The notes: a model not told the origin generated them from the letters alone. A stretch of 64,000 nucleotides of DNA from Marinobacter sediminum (GCF_023657445.1 NZ_JAGTWY010000001.1:1674001-1738000); one strand, 5' to 3'. Shown: positions 1 to 7,888, counted from the stretch's first letter. Numbers and translations: made by a program.

Positions 1-141
1 TCCCCCGGTTTTTTCACTTACAATACCCTGACCCTTGCTGAATGTGATGCGGTGACCTCATCTGGACTCGGAGGACAAGGCTGGCCTTATGGTCTATGTT
101 CATTCGAAAGGCAGTATTTTAAGCAGGTGTCAGGTGTCTAG
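1..141 (+). CDS. 3' end of an unidentified gene cut by the window edge
   Basis: An open frame enters from the left edge and ends at a TAG at 139-141, giving the last 46 residues of a protein. The piece is rich in Gly, aromatic residues and Cys (ends with F-K-Q-V-S-G-V). I do not recognise it and cannot exclude a chance open frame. It lies 46 bases upstream of the methyltransferase gene on the same strand. Confidence 0.3.
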   Translation, partial: SPGFFTYNTLTLAECDAVTSSGLGGQGWPYGLCSFERQYFKQVSGV

Positions 142-187
142 GGCATCGGGGGCTTGCCACTTGTTATGTTTTTTACTGGAATAATCC

Positions 188-988
188 ATGACCGAAAATG
201 TCGATCTTTATAATAGCTCTTACAGCAATTATTCGCTTGAAACCTACAGCGAGATCCGGCTCGAGACCTATGGGGAAGACTATGGGCAAACCAGTTGGGC
301 TTCGACTGCAGAATCTCACGAGATACCTGAGTTACTTCAGTTGACCTCTGATTCAACGGTCCTGGACATTGGGTGTGGATCTGGGGGGTACGCTGTAGGC
401 TTGGCAAAACGTATCGGGTGTCGAGTTGTAGGGTTTGAGATAAATGCGTCGGGCGTGAAAACAGCTACTGCTCTGGCTGAAGATGAAAAGGTCACCGACA
501 TCGTAAAATTTGAACAACACGATGCATCTAAAAAATTACCCTATGAAGATAATTCGTTTGACGCCATTTATTCCACTGATGTCCTGTGTCATGTCCCTCT
601 TCGGAGAGAAGTTCTCTCCAACACACAAAGGTTGCTCAAGCCTGGTGGGAGATTCGTTTTTAGTGACGCTTTAGTTATTGGGGGACTGATTTCAAATGAC
701 GAGCTTGAGAATCGATGCCCAGACGGTATGTATTTTTTTAGCCCCCCTGGTATCAATGAGCAATTAATACAAGAATCCAGTCTCAAGCTGCTTGAAGCTC
801 GTGATACCACGGAGAATAGTGCTCTATTGTCTAAACGTTGGCACGATGCGCGCGAAAAACGAAAAGACGCACTAATCGCCTGTGAAGGTAAGGAAAATTT
901 TCTGGGAGTGCAGCGATTTTTGCAATGCGTTCATACGTTAACTACCGAGAGGCGTTTGTTACGTTTTTTGTACACTTGTTCGAGTTAG
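188..988 (+). CDS. class I SAM-dependent methyltransferase
   Basis: This 266-residue protein is a Rossmann-fold methyltransferase. Motif I, the SAM-binding V-L-D-I-G-C-G-S-G-G stretch, lies at residues 58-67, followed by an acidic residue after the second strand (G-F-E at about 82-84). A post-I region with D-A-I-Y-S-T-D is near 125-131 and the L-K-P-G-G-R motif is near 150-155. The general layout resembles the UbiE/sarcosine-dimethylglycine N-methyltransferase group, but the substrate cannot be read from sequence. It is one of the few genes on the plus strand in the left 25 kb and is convergent with the ArsR-like gene at 1017-1451. Its base composition looks more AT-rich than the neighbouring acyl-CoA dehydrogenase, which fits acquired DNA. 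No attC was found at either end. Confidence 0.8.
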   Translation: MTENVDLYNSSYSNYSLETYSEIRLETYGEDYGQTSWASTAESHEIPELLQLTSDSTVLDIGCGSGGYAVGLAKRIGCRVVGFEINASGVKTATALAEDEKVTDIVKFEQHDASKKLPYEDNSFDAIYSTDVLCHVPLRREVLSNTQRLLKPGGRFVFSDALVIGGLISNDELENRCPDGMYFFSPPGINEQLIQESSLKLLEARDTTENSALLSKRWHDAREKRKDALIACEGKENFLGVQRFLQCVHTLTTERRLLRFLYTCSS

Positions 989-1016
989 GACATGTGCTGG
1001 TGCGTAAGCAAAGCAT

Positions 1017-1451
1017 TCAGATCAACGCCTCGATTGACTCTTGAAATATCCGCCGGGTATCTCCAGATGTCAGGCGATAGTAGTTCATTCCGTGAATCTT
1101 ACGATGTTCAATTACGCCAAGCGCTGCAAATTTCTGCAACTGAGATACGACATCGTCTTCGGCAATGCGTGTCAGGGTAGCCACGTCGCACTCACACAGT
1201 TCCGCAGAGTATAGAGCAGCCAATATCTTAGTGCCTCCGGCATCCTCAGCTGCCGGTAGGGAGTTCGCCAGCCGGGTAGCCAGTTGATCGCCAACTATAA
1301 GGATCGCCTCTTTCTCGCCGGACAACTGGCACGTATACGTAACCCATTCCACGCCCATTGGGTCCAGCCGTCTTACCGCGGCTTCGACAGCGGCGGGATC
1401 CATGCAACGGATCTGACATGTGATCTTTGAACCGGCGGTGCAATTCTCCAT
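1017..1451 (-). CDS. ArsR-like winged-helix regulator with Cys-rich N-terminal domain
   Basis: A 144-residue protein whose C-terminal half (about residues 72-135) reads as an ArsR/SmtB-type winged helix. It has an E-L-C-E-C-D motif at 84-89, matching the place of the E-L-C-V-C-D metal-binding helix of ArsR proteins, then a recognition-helix region and an R-K-I-H-G-M-N-Y-Y-R-L wing. The first ~70 residues are an extra domain with Cys at 4, 12, 16 and 41. Metal or metalloid sensing is an inference from the cysteines. It follows the MBL-like gene on the same strand with about 60 bases between, and those bases contain an attC half-site. The first ~25 codons are closely matched by a remnant at 5264-5338, so this regulator family occurred twice here. 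Confidence 0.65.
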   Translation of the reverse strand: MENCTAGSKITCQIRCMDPAAVEAAVRRLDPMGVEWVTYTCQLSGEKEAILIVGDQLATRLANSLPAAEDAGGTKILAALYSAELCECDVATLTRIAEDDVVSQLQKFAALGVIEHRKIHGMNYYRLTSGDTRRIFQESIEALI

Positions 1452-1485
1452 AGATTGTCACTCTCTGTTCGTGGGTAACTCGGAG

Positions 1486-1510
1486 TCCTAACGCTGAGCA
1501 AAGCGGGCGC
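1486..1510 (-). repeat. attC half-site (L'-R' side only)
   Basis: Read on the minus strand, the bases directly after the MBL-like stop codon end in a GTTAGGA core and match the 3' half of the attC at 22678-22761 (shared pattern GC-GCC-GCTT-T-CAGCGTTAG). The matching 5' half is absent; the MBL-like coding sequence occupies its place. The cassette-type leader that follows also resembles the leader of the cassette starting at 4809. Confidence 0.5.
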
Positions 1511-2290
1511 TTATTTGCCATACAGCATTTGATGGGCCCGCAGGATGGGTTCATTGAGCATTAGCGCCCGTTTGAGTCGTGTTTGAAGGGATGGCGCACC
1601 AGCCTCCACCTGCAGCAGTGCCGAATGCGCGGCACACAGCGTTGTTGCCGCACCCCAGTCGGAAAACAGGGTCTGTGCCCATTCCCGGAATTCCCTCGCC
1701 GCTCCCGCACGTTTTTCCAGCGCAAGCGGCAGCGTGGGATGTAGACTCACAAGGCCTTTCGCGCCCAGTCCCGGGAGCCAACCGGGCAGCTCTGCGTACC
1801 CAAAGGTATCGTCCACGTGGATCGCACCCGATTCGGGATGGAACACCAGCACGGATGAGAAGTGCACGTTTTCGTTGTCGGAAATGAACTCAACGCCCCG
1901 GGGCACTGAAAACTGCAGGTCATCTCGGTACTTTTCATGAAGGGCATCGTGCTCGGTGCATTCGGATTCCCAGGGTAAATTCGGGAACCGGTTACAATGC
2001 CGGGCCGTGCCGTAGAGTTTCGCATGGGGGTAAAGCTCGTGCATTCTCTCAACATTAACGGTGTGGAAGGGGTGTACATTGAGAATGGCCTCTACCCTGG
2101 CACCGCCAATAATCGAGTTGAGCGTCTCCTGCTGATCAGCATCGAAATCGTAGGCGTCCAGGAACACGAAGTTGCCGCTGGCGAGCTTTACCAGGGAGGC
2201 CTGCGTTCCAATATCAATACGCCCCCCGAGCTTGAACGACCCGCGAATATTCCAGAATGTGTCGGCCACCTTGATGATGGAATTGTCCAT
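1511..2290 (-). CDS. metallo-beta-lactamase-like fold protein
   Basis: A 259-residue protein whose organisation resembles metallo-beta-lactamase-fold hydrolases: N-terminal strands ending in F-V-F-L-D-A-Y, then a short segment at about residues 70-77 (L-N-V-H-P-F-H-T) where the family normally has the H-x-H-x-D-H metal motif, and a later histidine at 98. Only H73 and H76 of the motif are evident, so the metal site is degenerate or divergent and activity is uncertain. It begins 16 bases downstream of the acyl-CoA dehydrogenase on the same strand, so the two are probably co-transcribed. Its stop codon abuts the attC half-site, so its extreme C-terminus could be altered by the rearrangement. Confidence 0.55.
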   Translation of the reverse strand: MDNSIIKVADTFWNIRGSFKLGGRIDIGTQASLVKLASGNFVFLDAYDFDADQQETLNSIIGGARVEAILNVHPFHTVNVERMHELYPHAKLYGTARHCNRFPNLPWESECTEHDALHEKYRDDLQFSVPRGVEFISDNENVHFSSVLVFHPESGAIHVDDTFGYAELPGWLPGLGAKGLVSLHPTLPLALEKRAGAAREFREWAQTLFSDWGAATTLCAAHSALLQVEAGAPSLQTRLKRALMLNEPILRAHQMLYGK

Positions 2291-2306
2291 ATAAAAACCG
2301 CCCTTT

Positions 2307-4130
2307 TCAGTCCTTCATCTCGTACTGATCCCGCTGCGCATAGGCGTAGTTTTCCCATACATGCTGCTGACGATCATGGTCCACGGCCGGGCGCTGGATC
2401 ATCCGGCGGGTGATCTTCTGCTGAAGCACCGTCGCACTCGGCTTCTGGGCCAGCTCCAGGGCGTACTTCGAGAAGTCGCGGACGAACACATCAAAGATCT
2501 GATCGACCAATGCATTATCCAGCTGCTGGATATGGGCATTCTCCAGAATCAGCTGACCATAGACCACCAGCGTAAACAGCTCACCCAGGTTAAGCAGGAA
2601 GTCGAAGTCCTTCTGCTGCTCTTCGTTGGGTTTGGCCGTCATCAGCAACAGTTTGAGCAACCGGATCTGCTTCTTTAAGCGATTCACGTTGGGCAGATCA
2701 AACTGGTCGTAGATCCTCTGATAGTCGTGGAACCGGGTTTTACCCAGTCCCCTGGTGGCCCCCTGATTAAAGAGGAAATCGTCGTTACGCGGTTCCGTTT
2801 GTGGCGCCACCTCCTCGAACTCGCCCGGTTTGAAGAAGTAATTGGGCATGAACTTGAGAATCAGCGCCATGTTGACGTGCACCGTCCCCTCCAGCTTGGG
2901 CAGAGCGCGGATGTCCTTGACCGCGGTCTCGAAGTACATGTTCTTCTCGAAGCCCTTGGCGGCAATAACGTCCCAGAGTTCGTTGATCACCTCTTCGCCC
3001 TGCGTTGTTACCTTCATCTTCACCATGGGGGTGAAAAGCAGATAACGGCGATCCTCCGGGCTGGCCACGCGCACATAATCGGTCGCACGCTGGGCGAACA
3101 GCTTCATGGCGGTGAGCCTTGTATAGGCCTCCGTGAACAGCTGCTTGATGTGGACAAAATCCGTGACGTAATGATCGAACAACCAGCGATGCGAGGCGTG
3201 GTTGATGGCCTCGTAATAGGCATGGGTAGCGATGCCGATGGACGCCCAGCCGAGGTTGAACTTGCCGATATTTATGGTGTTGAGCGCCATGTCCCAGGCG
3301 TCCTGACCCGTGGCAAGGATATCCTCCTCGCGGACGGGGTAATCATTGAGCCGGAACTCAGCAACGTAATTCTGTGAGCTGACCACGTTCTTCACCAGCT
3401 CGTAATTCTTGTGCTGGGACTCAACCACGAAGAACACGTATTCGTTGGTGTCCTCCCGCCGGCCGAACACGGAAACCAGTGCCGCCTGATTGCCGTTGCC
3501 GATGTAGTACTTGCCGCCATTGGCGCGGAAGCTGCCGTCCTCCTGGGGCGAAAGGATCATATCGGTGGCGTAGATATCGGCGCCATGCTCTTTTTCCGAG
3601 AGGCCGAAGGCAAAAATACCGCCTTCCTTGAGCATCTTCGCCGCACGCTTTTTCACAGCTTCGTTATCGCTGATCCAGATCGGCCCCAGACCCAGGATCG
3701 AAACCTGCCAGGTGTACCAGTAGGCAAGGCCATAAAAGCCGAGAACCTCATTAAGGGCGCAATTGCGATAGGTATCCCAGCGCGCATCCTTTGCGCCGTA
3801 TCCAGAGGGGGTCAGGAAGGTGGCAAAGAGTTTTTCCTTGGCCTGGAAATCCAGGAAGTCCTGATACCAGGTGCGATTGTGATCGTCTTCCTTGAGTTGC
3901 TGCTTCCCGCGCTTCTCGAAGAAATCAATGGTCTTCTTGACCAGAGTCCGGGAGCGGGCATCCAGGTTCTCATAGGTTTCTATACGGGGATTGAGAGGGA
4001 TGTGCTTAACCTGGCCGGGCGGCACCTGTTTGAGAGCGCCTTTTCCAAATATTTCCCCAAAGCGCACGTTATCGGGGAGTAAGTCTCCGGCCAGCCCGCG
4101 GAAATCCTGAGTCAGATCGAGCAGCTTCAT
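2307..4130 (-). CDS. acyl-CoA dehydrogenase family protein
   Basis: A 607-residue flavoprotein expected to catalyse alpha,beta-dehydrogenation of an acyl-CoA using FAD. The family signature F-G-L-S-E-K-E-H-G-A-D lies at about residues 175-185. A glycine-rich middle-domain segment with N-G-G-K-Y-Y-I-G-N follows near 204-212. The length exceeds the usual ~380 residues; it belongs with the longer ~600-residue acyl-CoA dehydrogenase groups that have N- and C-terminal extensions. I chose the ATG at 4130 over an upstream in-frame one at 4175 because a GGAAG ribosome-binding site lies just before it. It forms an operon-like pair with the MBL-like gene. The substrate is unknown. Confidence 0.85.
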   Translation of the reverse strand: MKLLDLTQDFRGLAGDLLPDNVRFGEIFGKGALKQVPPGQVKHIPLNPRIETYENLDARSRTLVKKTIDFFEKRGKQQLKEDDHNRTWYQDFLDFQAKEKLFATFLTPSGYGAKDARWDTYRNCALNEVLGFYGLAYWYTWQVSILGLGPIWISDNEAVKKRAAKMLKEGGIFAFGLSEKEHGADIYATDMILSPQEDGSFRANGGKYYIGNGNQAALVSVFGRREDTNEYVFFVVESQHKNYELVKNVVSSQNYVAEFRLNDYPVREEDILATGQDAWDMALNTINIGKFNLGWASIGIATHAYYEAINHASHRWLFDHYVTDFVHIKQLFTEAYTRLTAMKLFAQRATDYVRVASPEDRRYLLFTPMVKMKVTTQGEEVINELWDVIAAKGFEKNMYFETAVKDIRALPKLEGTVHVNMALILKFMPNYFFKPGEFEEVAPQTEPRNDDFLFNQGATRGLGKTRFHDYQRIYDQFDLPNVNRLKKQIRLLKLLLMTAKPNEEQQKDFDFLLNLGELFTLVVYGQLILENAHIQQLDNALVDQIFDVFVRDFSKYALELAQKPSATVLQQKITRRMIQRPAVDHDRQQHVWENYAYAQRDQYEMKD

Positions 4131-4569
4131 TACACTCTTCCCTTCTTTTTTGCTGTTTGGTTTTGGGGCAATCACCCCCCCGATCCTACCGCGGACCGTA
4201 AGTCAAAAACACTGCAAGCATCGCCCGGACCTTTACTATTGTCCTTCACCCATGTAGACCTATCTCCGTGGTGTGCTTGGGATTTACCACTGGTCTTACC
4301 CACATAACGCCCGCAGCACGCGCGGCTTTGCAGTGAAGGCGAAGCCATAACGAAAAAGCCGTCGCTGTGCCTGCGATTGTTATGCATTTGCCGAAATTAC
4401 GGTTGTGTTGAACCCCAGATCAACGGGGTCAGAACGGTGTATAACCTAATAGATATACCAGCGGATATAGCTTAATCGTTGATTTCATTGAAGCCGTGGA
4501 AGGAACAAGTGCCAAGCCGTGTCTTGCTAGCCTTGCTTAGCACATTGATAGCGTAGTGTTGAAATACAC
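4131..4569. other. non-coding stretch containing one attC site
   Basis: No convincing gene was seen between the acyl-CoA dehydrogenase start and the DUF3096 gene. The recognisable element is the attC at 4302-4385. The part at 4386-4569 holds only the tail of the DUF3096 cassette, with no further gene or repeat that I can identify. Confidence 0.5.
4302..4385 (-). repeat. attC site of the DUF3096 cassette
   Basis: Bounded by ACATAAC and GTTATGC core sites, with an imperfectly palindromic interior. The inner sequence (around AACGAAAAAGC-GTCG) matches the attC of the Ca2+/Na+ antiporter cassette at 12152-12235, tying this left island to the main array. Confidence 0.8.
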
Positions 4570-4713
4570 TTAAAAACCATTTCCAGTCAGCGCCAACACA
4601 CCCTGAATGATCAAGTAGCCCGCAACGATATAGTTGAGAAGCTTGGGGAACACAAGGATACCGATTCCTGCTGCGAGTGAGATCAGGGGAGCAAGTTCTA
4701 GATGTAGTGTCAT
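4570..4713 (-). CDS. small DUF3096-type membrane protein
   Basis: A 47-residue gene with a strong ribosome-binding site (AGGAGG, 8 bases before the ATG). The product has two hydrophobic segments: L-I-S-L-A-A-G-I-G-I-L-V-F at about 10-22 and L-N-Y-I-V-A-G-Y-L-I-I-Q-G-V-L at about 26-40. The pattern, with P-K-L-L-N-Y-I-V-A in the middle, is that of the DUF3096 family of tiny inner-membrane proteins of unknown function. It is the only gene of a cassette bounded by the attC cores at 4809 and 4302. Family assignment is by pattern recognition. Confidence 0.75.
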   Translation of the reverse strand: MTLHLELAPLISLAAGIGILVFPKLLNYIVAGYLIIQGVLALTGNGF

Positions 4714-4802
4714 GTTGAGAGCCTCCTAAGGCTTAAATTAATAGTAAATTAAAGGGTTAGTATGAGCATACAGGGTGTCTACTTTTCGTGGGTAACTTGG
4801 AC

Positions 4803-4877
4803 ACATAACGCCTCAATAACCGACGAAGCTTTGCTGCGTCCGGCGCCGGAGGCGCGTGGTTAATTGATTTGTTATAG
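4803..4877 (-). repeat. attC site of the 101-residue membrane protein cassette
   Basis: Core sites ACATAAC (left) and GTTATAG (right) enclose an imperfect palindrome with the GTCCGGCGCCGGA centre. It directly follows the stop codon of the gene at 4881-5186. Confidence 0.75.
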
Positions 4878-4880
4878 GGT

Positions 4881-5186
4881 TCACTCATTAACCGGAATAG
4901 CTGTTTCTGATTTTGAAAGAATTACAGCGTTTTTAAGAGCTGTAATGGCTGCATACATTGAGTAGCCGAAGAGGAAAATACAGACAACAAGCGTAGAATA
5001 AATATCAATTTGGTCAAAGTTCCGAAAATACACTTTTTCGTCAAAGAATTGTTGTACATAAACTCCTTTTAGCATTGCAACTGCTGTTGTTGAAGCTAAG
5101 CCGTAAGTTATTACCGCAAATGCGGTGTCGGCCAACTTACCGAAATGATTAAATATAAGGCCGCCAGCATAGTTTGAATCATCCAT
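4881..5186 (-). CDS. hypothetical small membrane protein (integron cassette)
   Basis: A 101-residue protein from the ATG at 5186. Two hydrophobic stretches are visible (F-A-V-I-T-Y-G-L-A near residues 22-34 and S-T-L-V-V-C-I-F-L-F-G-Y near 63-76), so a two-helix inner-membrane protein is likely. Reading further upstream in the same frame crosses the cassette boundary core at 5223-5229 and enters unrelated regulator sequence, so I place the start inside the cassette. I do not recognise a family. The cassette is complete, with a boundary core at 5229 and an attC at 4803-4877. Confidence 0.6.
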   Translation of the reverse strand: MDDSNYAGGLIFNHFGKLADTAFAVITYGLASTTAVAMLKGVYVQQFFDEKVYFRNFDQIDIYSTLVVCIFLFGYSMYAAITALKNAVILSKSETAIPVNE

Positions 5187-5222
5187 AATGGACAAATAAT
5201 GAACGATAAAGCATGAAAAAAC

Positions 5223-5229
5223 GCCTAAC
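5223..5229 (-). repeat. cassette boundary core site (GTTAGGC)
   Basis: GCCTAAC on the plus strand is the R'-type core that starts a cassette when read on the minus strand. It marks the 5' end of the cassette carrying the 101-residue membrane protein. No second half of an attC is seen on its right, where regulator-derived sequence begins about 35 bases away, so the cassette may have entered a non-attC site. Confidence 0.5.
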
Positions 5230-5263
5230 CACAATGAAGAATTAAGGTGCTTCCATTCGCCAA

Positions 5264-5338
5264 CGCCGTCTCGACCACCGCGGGGTCCATGCAACGAATC
5301 TCGCAACTGATCTTTGATCCGGAGGTACAGTCGGACAT
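5264..5338 (-). pseudogene. 5' remnant of an ArsR-like regulator gene
   Basis: From an ATG at 5338, about 25 codons match the start of the regulator at 1017-1451: M-S-D-C-T-S-G-S-K-I-S-C-E-I-R-C-M-D-P-A against M-E-N-C-T-A-G-S-K-I-T-C-Q-I-R-C-M-D-P-A. The three N-terminal cysteines are conserved. Similarity stops abruptly at 5264 and the frame then runs into unrelated sequence leading to a cassette. It is downstream of the ABM monooxygenase on the same strand, so it was probably the last gene of that operon. Confidence 0.7.
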
Positions 5339-5405
5339 GGTTTCCTCGCTTCTTTGTTTGGCGCGCCCCGGCGCCTGCGTTCAACTGACAATGCCACCAT
5401 CACGG

Positions 5406-5792
5406 TCAGAGCTCCCTCACAGCTTCCCAACGCTCGCTCCCGGACGAAATTGGAGCCGCCCAGTTCCGATTGGGCAGGGCCCCCAGAATGTCATAAAAAA
5501 CCTCCGGGAGGGGGCCAAAAGAATCGATGGAGAGCCACGTAATAGCATTTTTGAATTTAGGGCCGATTTCCGTGAAGACCGGTCCCAACAAATGGGCCTC
5601 AAAGGCATCCTTATCCCGGTAGACTTCAAACAGCTTGCCGCTGGCCTTGTCCTCGGCAACATACCAATCATAGGCCAACGTGCCCTCTTCATGACGCGAA
5701 ACAAACTCGCAACACTCCGCGGCTACAGTCTCAAATAACTTTAAGTCGTTGATCTTGTACGATACGACAAGCCTGACTTCCTGCTTTGCCAT
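5406..5792 (-). CDS. antibiotic biosynthesis monooxygenase (ABM) domain protein
   Basis: A 128-residue protein with a single ABM-type ferredoxin-like domain of the dimeric alpha/beta barrel superfamily. The strand V-R-L-V-V-S-Y-K at the N-terminus, a central G-T-L-A-Y-D-W-Y and F-E-V-Y-R-D-K-D-A-F-E-A-H motif, and a downstream F-T-E-I-G-P segment follow the family pattern. Members include quinone-forming monooxygenases and stress proteins; the substrate is unknown. An alternative ATG lies four codons upstream at 5804. It is the last intact gene of the six-gene operon, after a gap of about 120 bases from the PhzF-like gene. Confidence 0.75.
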   Translation of the reverse strand: MAKQEVRLVVSYKINDLKLFETVAAECCEFVSRHEEGTLAYDWYVAEDKASGKLFEVYRDKDAFEAHLLGPVFTEIGPKFKNAITWLSIDSFGPLPEVFYDILGALPNRNWAAPISSGSERWEAVREL

Positions 5793-5911
5793 GTCATTCT
5801 TCACTCTATGTATATTACCTTCATTTTCTGAGAGGCACCGATCATCCGGTGATTGATGGCGGTGATCGTGCGAGCACGCTCTTGAGTAAAGGCTCAGCCA
5901 GAACTCGTCCG

Positions 5912-6691
5912 TCAGATTCTGATCTTACCTTCAAAATAAGTGGCGGCCCTGCCGGCCATCTTTACCCTGTCACCCTGCATCTCACACCGGACATCTCCAC
6001 CACGACTGGAAACCTGCCGGGCCACCATTGAGCGCTTGCCAAGCACACCGGACCAATAGGGAATGAGTTGAGTAAATGCCGAACCGGTAACCGGGTCCTC
6101 ATCGATGCCGAACCTGGGGGCAAAGAATCGCATCACAAAGTCATAGGCTTCTGATTTCGCAGTAATAGCCAGACCTCTTAGGGGCAATTTCTGAATTTCC
6201 TGAAGATCCGGCCGTGCGGAGGCAATGGCGTTTTCACTGTCAAATACCACGATAAAGTCGTCGCCCCGAAGGCAATGGGAAGGCGCTTCATCAAAGGCGT
6301 TTCGAACGGCTGCCGGCAGTGCACAGGGTTGTGGTGGCTGTGCCGGAAAATCCATTTCCAGCAAGTCGCCGTCCCTGCCTACCTTGAGGGGGCCGCTTCG
6401 GGACTGAAAAACCACCTCCTCAACGCCACGGTTCAGACTGTTGAACACAACATGGGCGCTGGCCAGGGTCGCGTGGCCGCACAGATCCACTTCACGGGCT
6501 GGCGTGAACCATCGGATCTCATAGCCTCTCTTAGACTCGACGACAAACGCTGTTTCGGAAAGGTTATTTTCCTGCGCAATGGCCTGCATAATCTCGTCGT
6601 CCAGCCAGTGCGGAAGCAGGCAGACTGCCGCCGGATTACCCTCAAAACGGCGGTCGGCAAATGCGTCGATTTGATACATGGTCAGTTTCAT
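5912..6691 (-). CDS. PhzF-family isomerase/epimerase-like protein
   Basis: A 259-residue PhzF/DapF-fold protein. The family's catalytic glutamate sits in N-L-S-E-T-A-F at about residue 46, and the E-V-D-L-C-G-H-A-T-L-A-S-A-H motif follows near 77-90. A second conserved block, G-I-D-E-D-P-V-T-G-S-A, lies in the C-terminal lobe. PhzF isomerises a dihydro-anthranilate in phenazine synthesis, but most family members have unknown substrates and no other phenazine genes are present here. The start has a clear GGAGG ribosome-binding site, and the gap from the flavin monooxygenase is only 12 bases, so translation is probably coupled. Confidence 0.85.
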   Translation of the reverse strand: MKLTMYQIDAFADRRFEGNPAAVCLLPHWLDDEIMQAIAQENNLSETAFVVESKRGYEIRWFTPAREVDLCGHATLASAHVVFNSLNRGVEEVVFQSRSGPLKVGRDGDLLEMDFPAQPPQPCALPAAVRNAFDEAPSHCLRGDDFIVVFDSENAIASARPDLQEIQKLPLRGLAITAKSEAYDFVMRFFAPRFGIDEDPVTGSAFTQLIPYWSGVLGKRSMVARQVSSRGGDVRCEMQGDRVKMAGRAATYFEGKIRI

Positions 6692-6703
6692 GGAGTCCTC
6701 CGG

Positions 6704-7873
6704 TTAAGCATGCTGTTTTGCCAGTACTCTGGCCAACTGCCGGGCTTCTTTAACTCTTGCGTAGATATTGCCTTCAAGCCTGGGACGCATGCCGAAGAAC
6801 CAAAGGCCCGGATATCGCTCGTCAGCATCCGGCGCATCCACTTTGGGTCGACCGCGCTCATCCAGAACGGACGTGACGTTCAGTAATGCCGGCAGCCCCG
6901 TGCGGTATCCGGTTGCGAAGATCACGGTATCGCAGACCAGATTCGAACCATCTGTGAACTCGACCCGGTGCGCCGTAAAACGCCGGACATCAGGCAGTAC
7001 CTGGACCTCGCCTCTTTTGACTGCGGCGACGAACCCGTCATCAAACCCCGGGGCGGTTCCCTCCCTTGCCAGACGCGTGCAGACCCCCATATCCGGCGTG
7101 CGAATTCCCCATCGCGTCAAATCCCCGAACGACAGTTTTGACATCAGGGCGCCAATCCAGTCCTGAACATGAAGTGGCAGGCCCCCCAATAAAGGCGCGG
7201 TCAGCTGGGTCGAAATCCCGAACAGGCGGGTTGGCAACAGGTGCGTCCCCTGACGCATGGAAATGGCCAATGAATTGCATCGCCCATGCCGTGCCAGCCA
7301 GTTCGCGATATCGATCCCGGAGTTGGCGCCCCCGACGATCAGCACACGTTTCCAGCTGTAGTCGTTGATATCCCCAAAATCAGCGGCGTGTCGCTTCTCC
7401 ATGCTGCAACTATCCAGACCGGGCCAGGCCGGAATATAGGTAATACGCTCCGGCCCCGTGGCCACAACCAACTGCCGGGTATTCACTGTCCCCTCGCTGG
7501 TTCCCAGGGTCCAGCCATTCGGCGTCTGATCAATGCGCTGGACAGCGACGCCGTGACGAATTTCGATGCAGTGTCTGTGCGCCAACCAATCGGCGTAATG
7601 CTTCACGTACTCCACATAATCGTCCCGGTGAACAAACGTCCCGAGCCGTCTTGGCAGTGACTGGCCGGGGAGCGAGGACCGACGGCGATGGGTGTTCAAC
7701 CGCAATTGCTTATGCCGGCGGCTCCATGAGCTTCCCGCCGTCTCAGCAGCTTCCAGAATCACAGGCGAGATACCGCGCCGCTTCAGGAAGTAAGCCAGTG
7801 AGAGCCCCGACGTGCCGGCACCGATAATGGTCACCTGTTGTCGGGATAGATCGTTGCTTTGATTGGCTTGCAT
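6704..7873 (-). CDS. FAD/NADPH-dependent flavin monooxygenase (CzcO/YUC-like)
   Basis: A 389-residue class B flavoprotein monooxygenase-type protein. The FAD-binding G-A-G-T-S-G is at residues 18-23, the NADPH-binding G-G-A-N-S-G is at about 180-185, and the A-T-G-Y-R motif comes near 325. There is no membrane anchor. Such enzymes oxygenate carbon, nitrogen or sulfur centres of small molecules. In this operon it sits between a DUF4442 protein and a PhzF-like protein, so a role in modifying a small metabolite is a reasonable inference. A strong GGGGGAGGA ribosome-binding site precedes the ATG. Confidence 0.85.
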   Translation of the reverse strand: MQANQSNDLSRQQVTIIGAGTSGLSLAYFLKRRGISPVILEAAETAGSSWSRRHKQLRLNTHRRRSSLPGQSLPRRLGTFVHRDDYVEYVKHYADWLAHRHCIEIRHGVAVQRIDQTPNGWTLGTSEGTVNTRQLVVATGPERITYIPAWPGLDSCSMEKRHAADFGDINDYSWKRVLIVGGANSGIDIANWLARHGRCNSLAISMRQGTHLLPTRLFGISTQLTAPLLGGLPLHVQDWIGALMSKLSFGDLTRWGIRTPDMGVCTRLAREGTAPGFDDGFVAAVKRGEVQVLPDVRRFTAHRVEFTDGSNLVCDTVIFATGYRTGLPALLNVTSVLDERGRPKVDAPDADERYPGLWFFGMRPRLEGNIYARVKEARQLARVLAKQHA

Positions 7874-7888
7874 GGAATCCTCCCCCGA

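Noticed and set aside
159..166. GTTATGT before the first methyltransferase as a plus-strand cassette boundary
   Set aside because: No matching second core or palindromic arm was found to its left, and no attC after the gene.
4881..5384. A single 167-residue gene across the cassette boundary
   Set aside because: The N-terminal part in that frame is a chimera of the regulator remnant read out of frame and the cassette leader; the shorter 101-residue gene is more likely.
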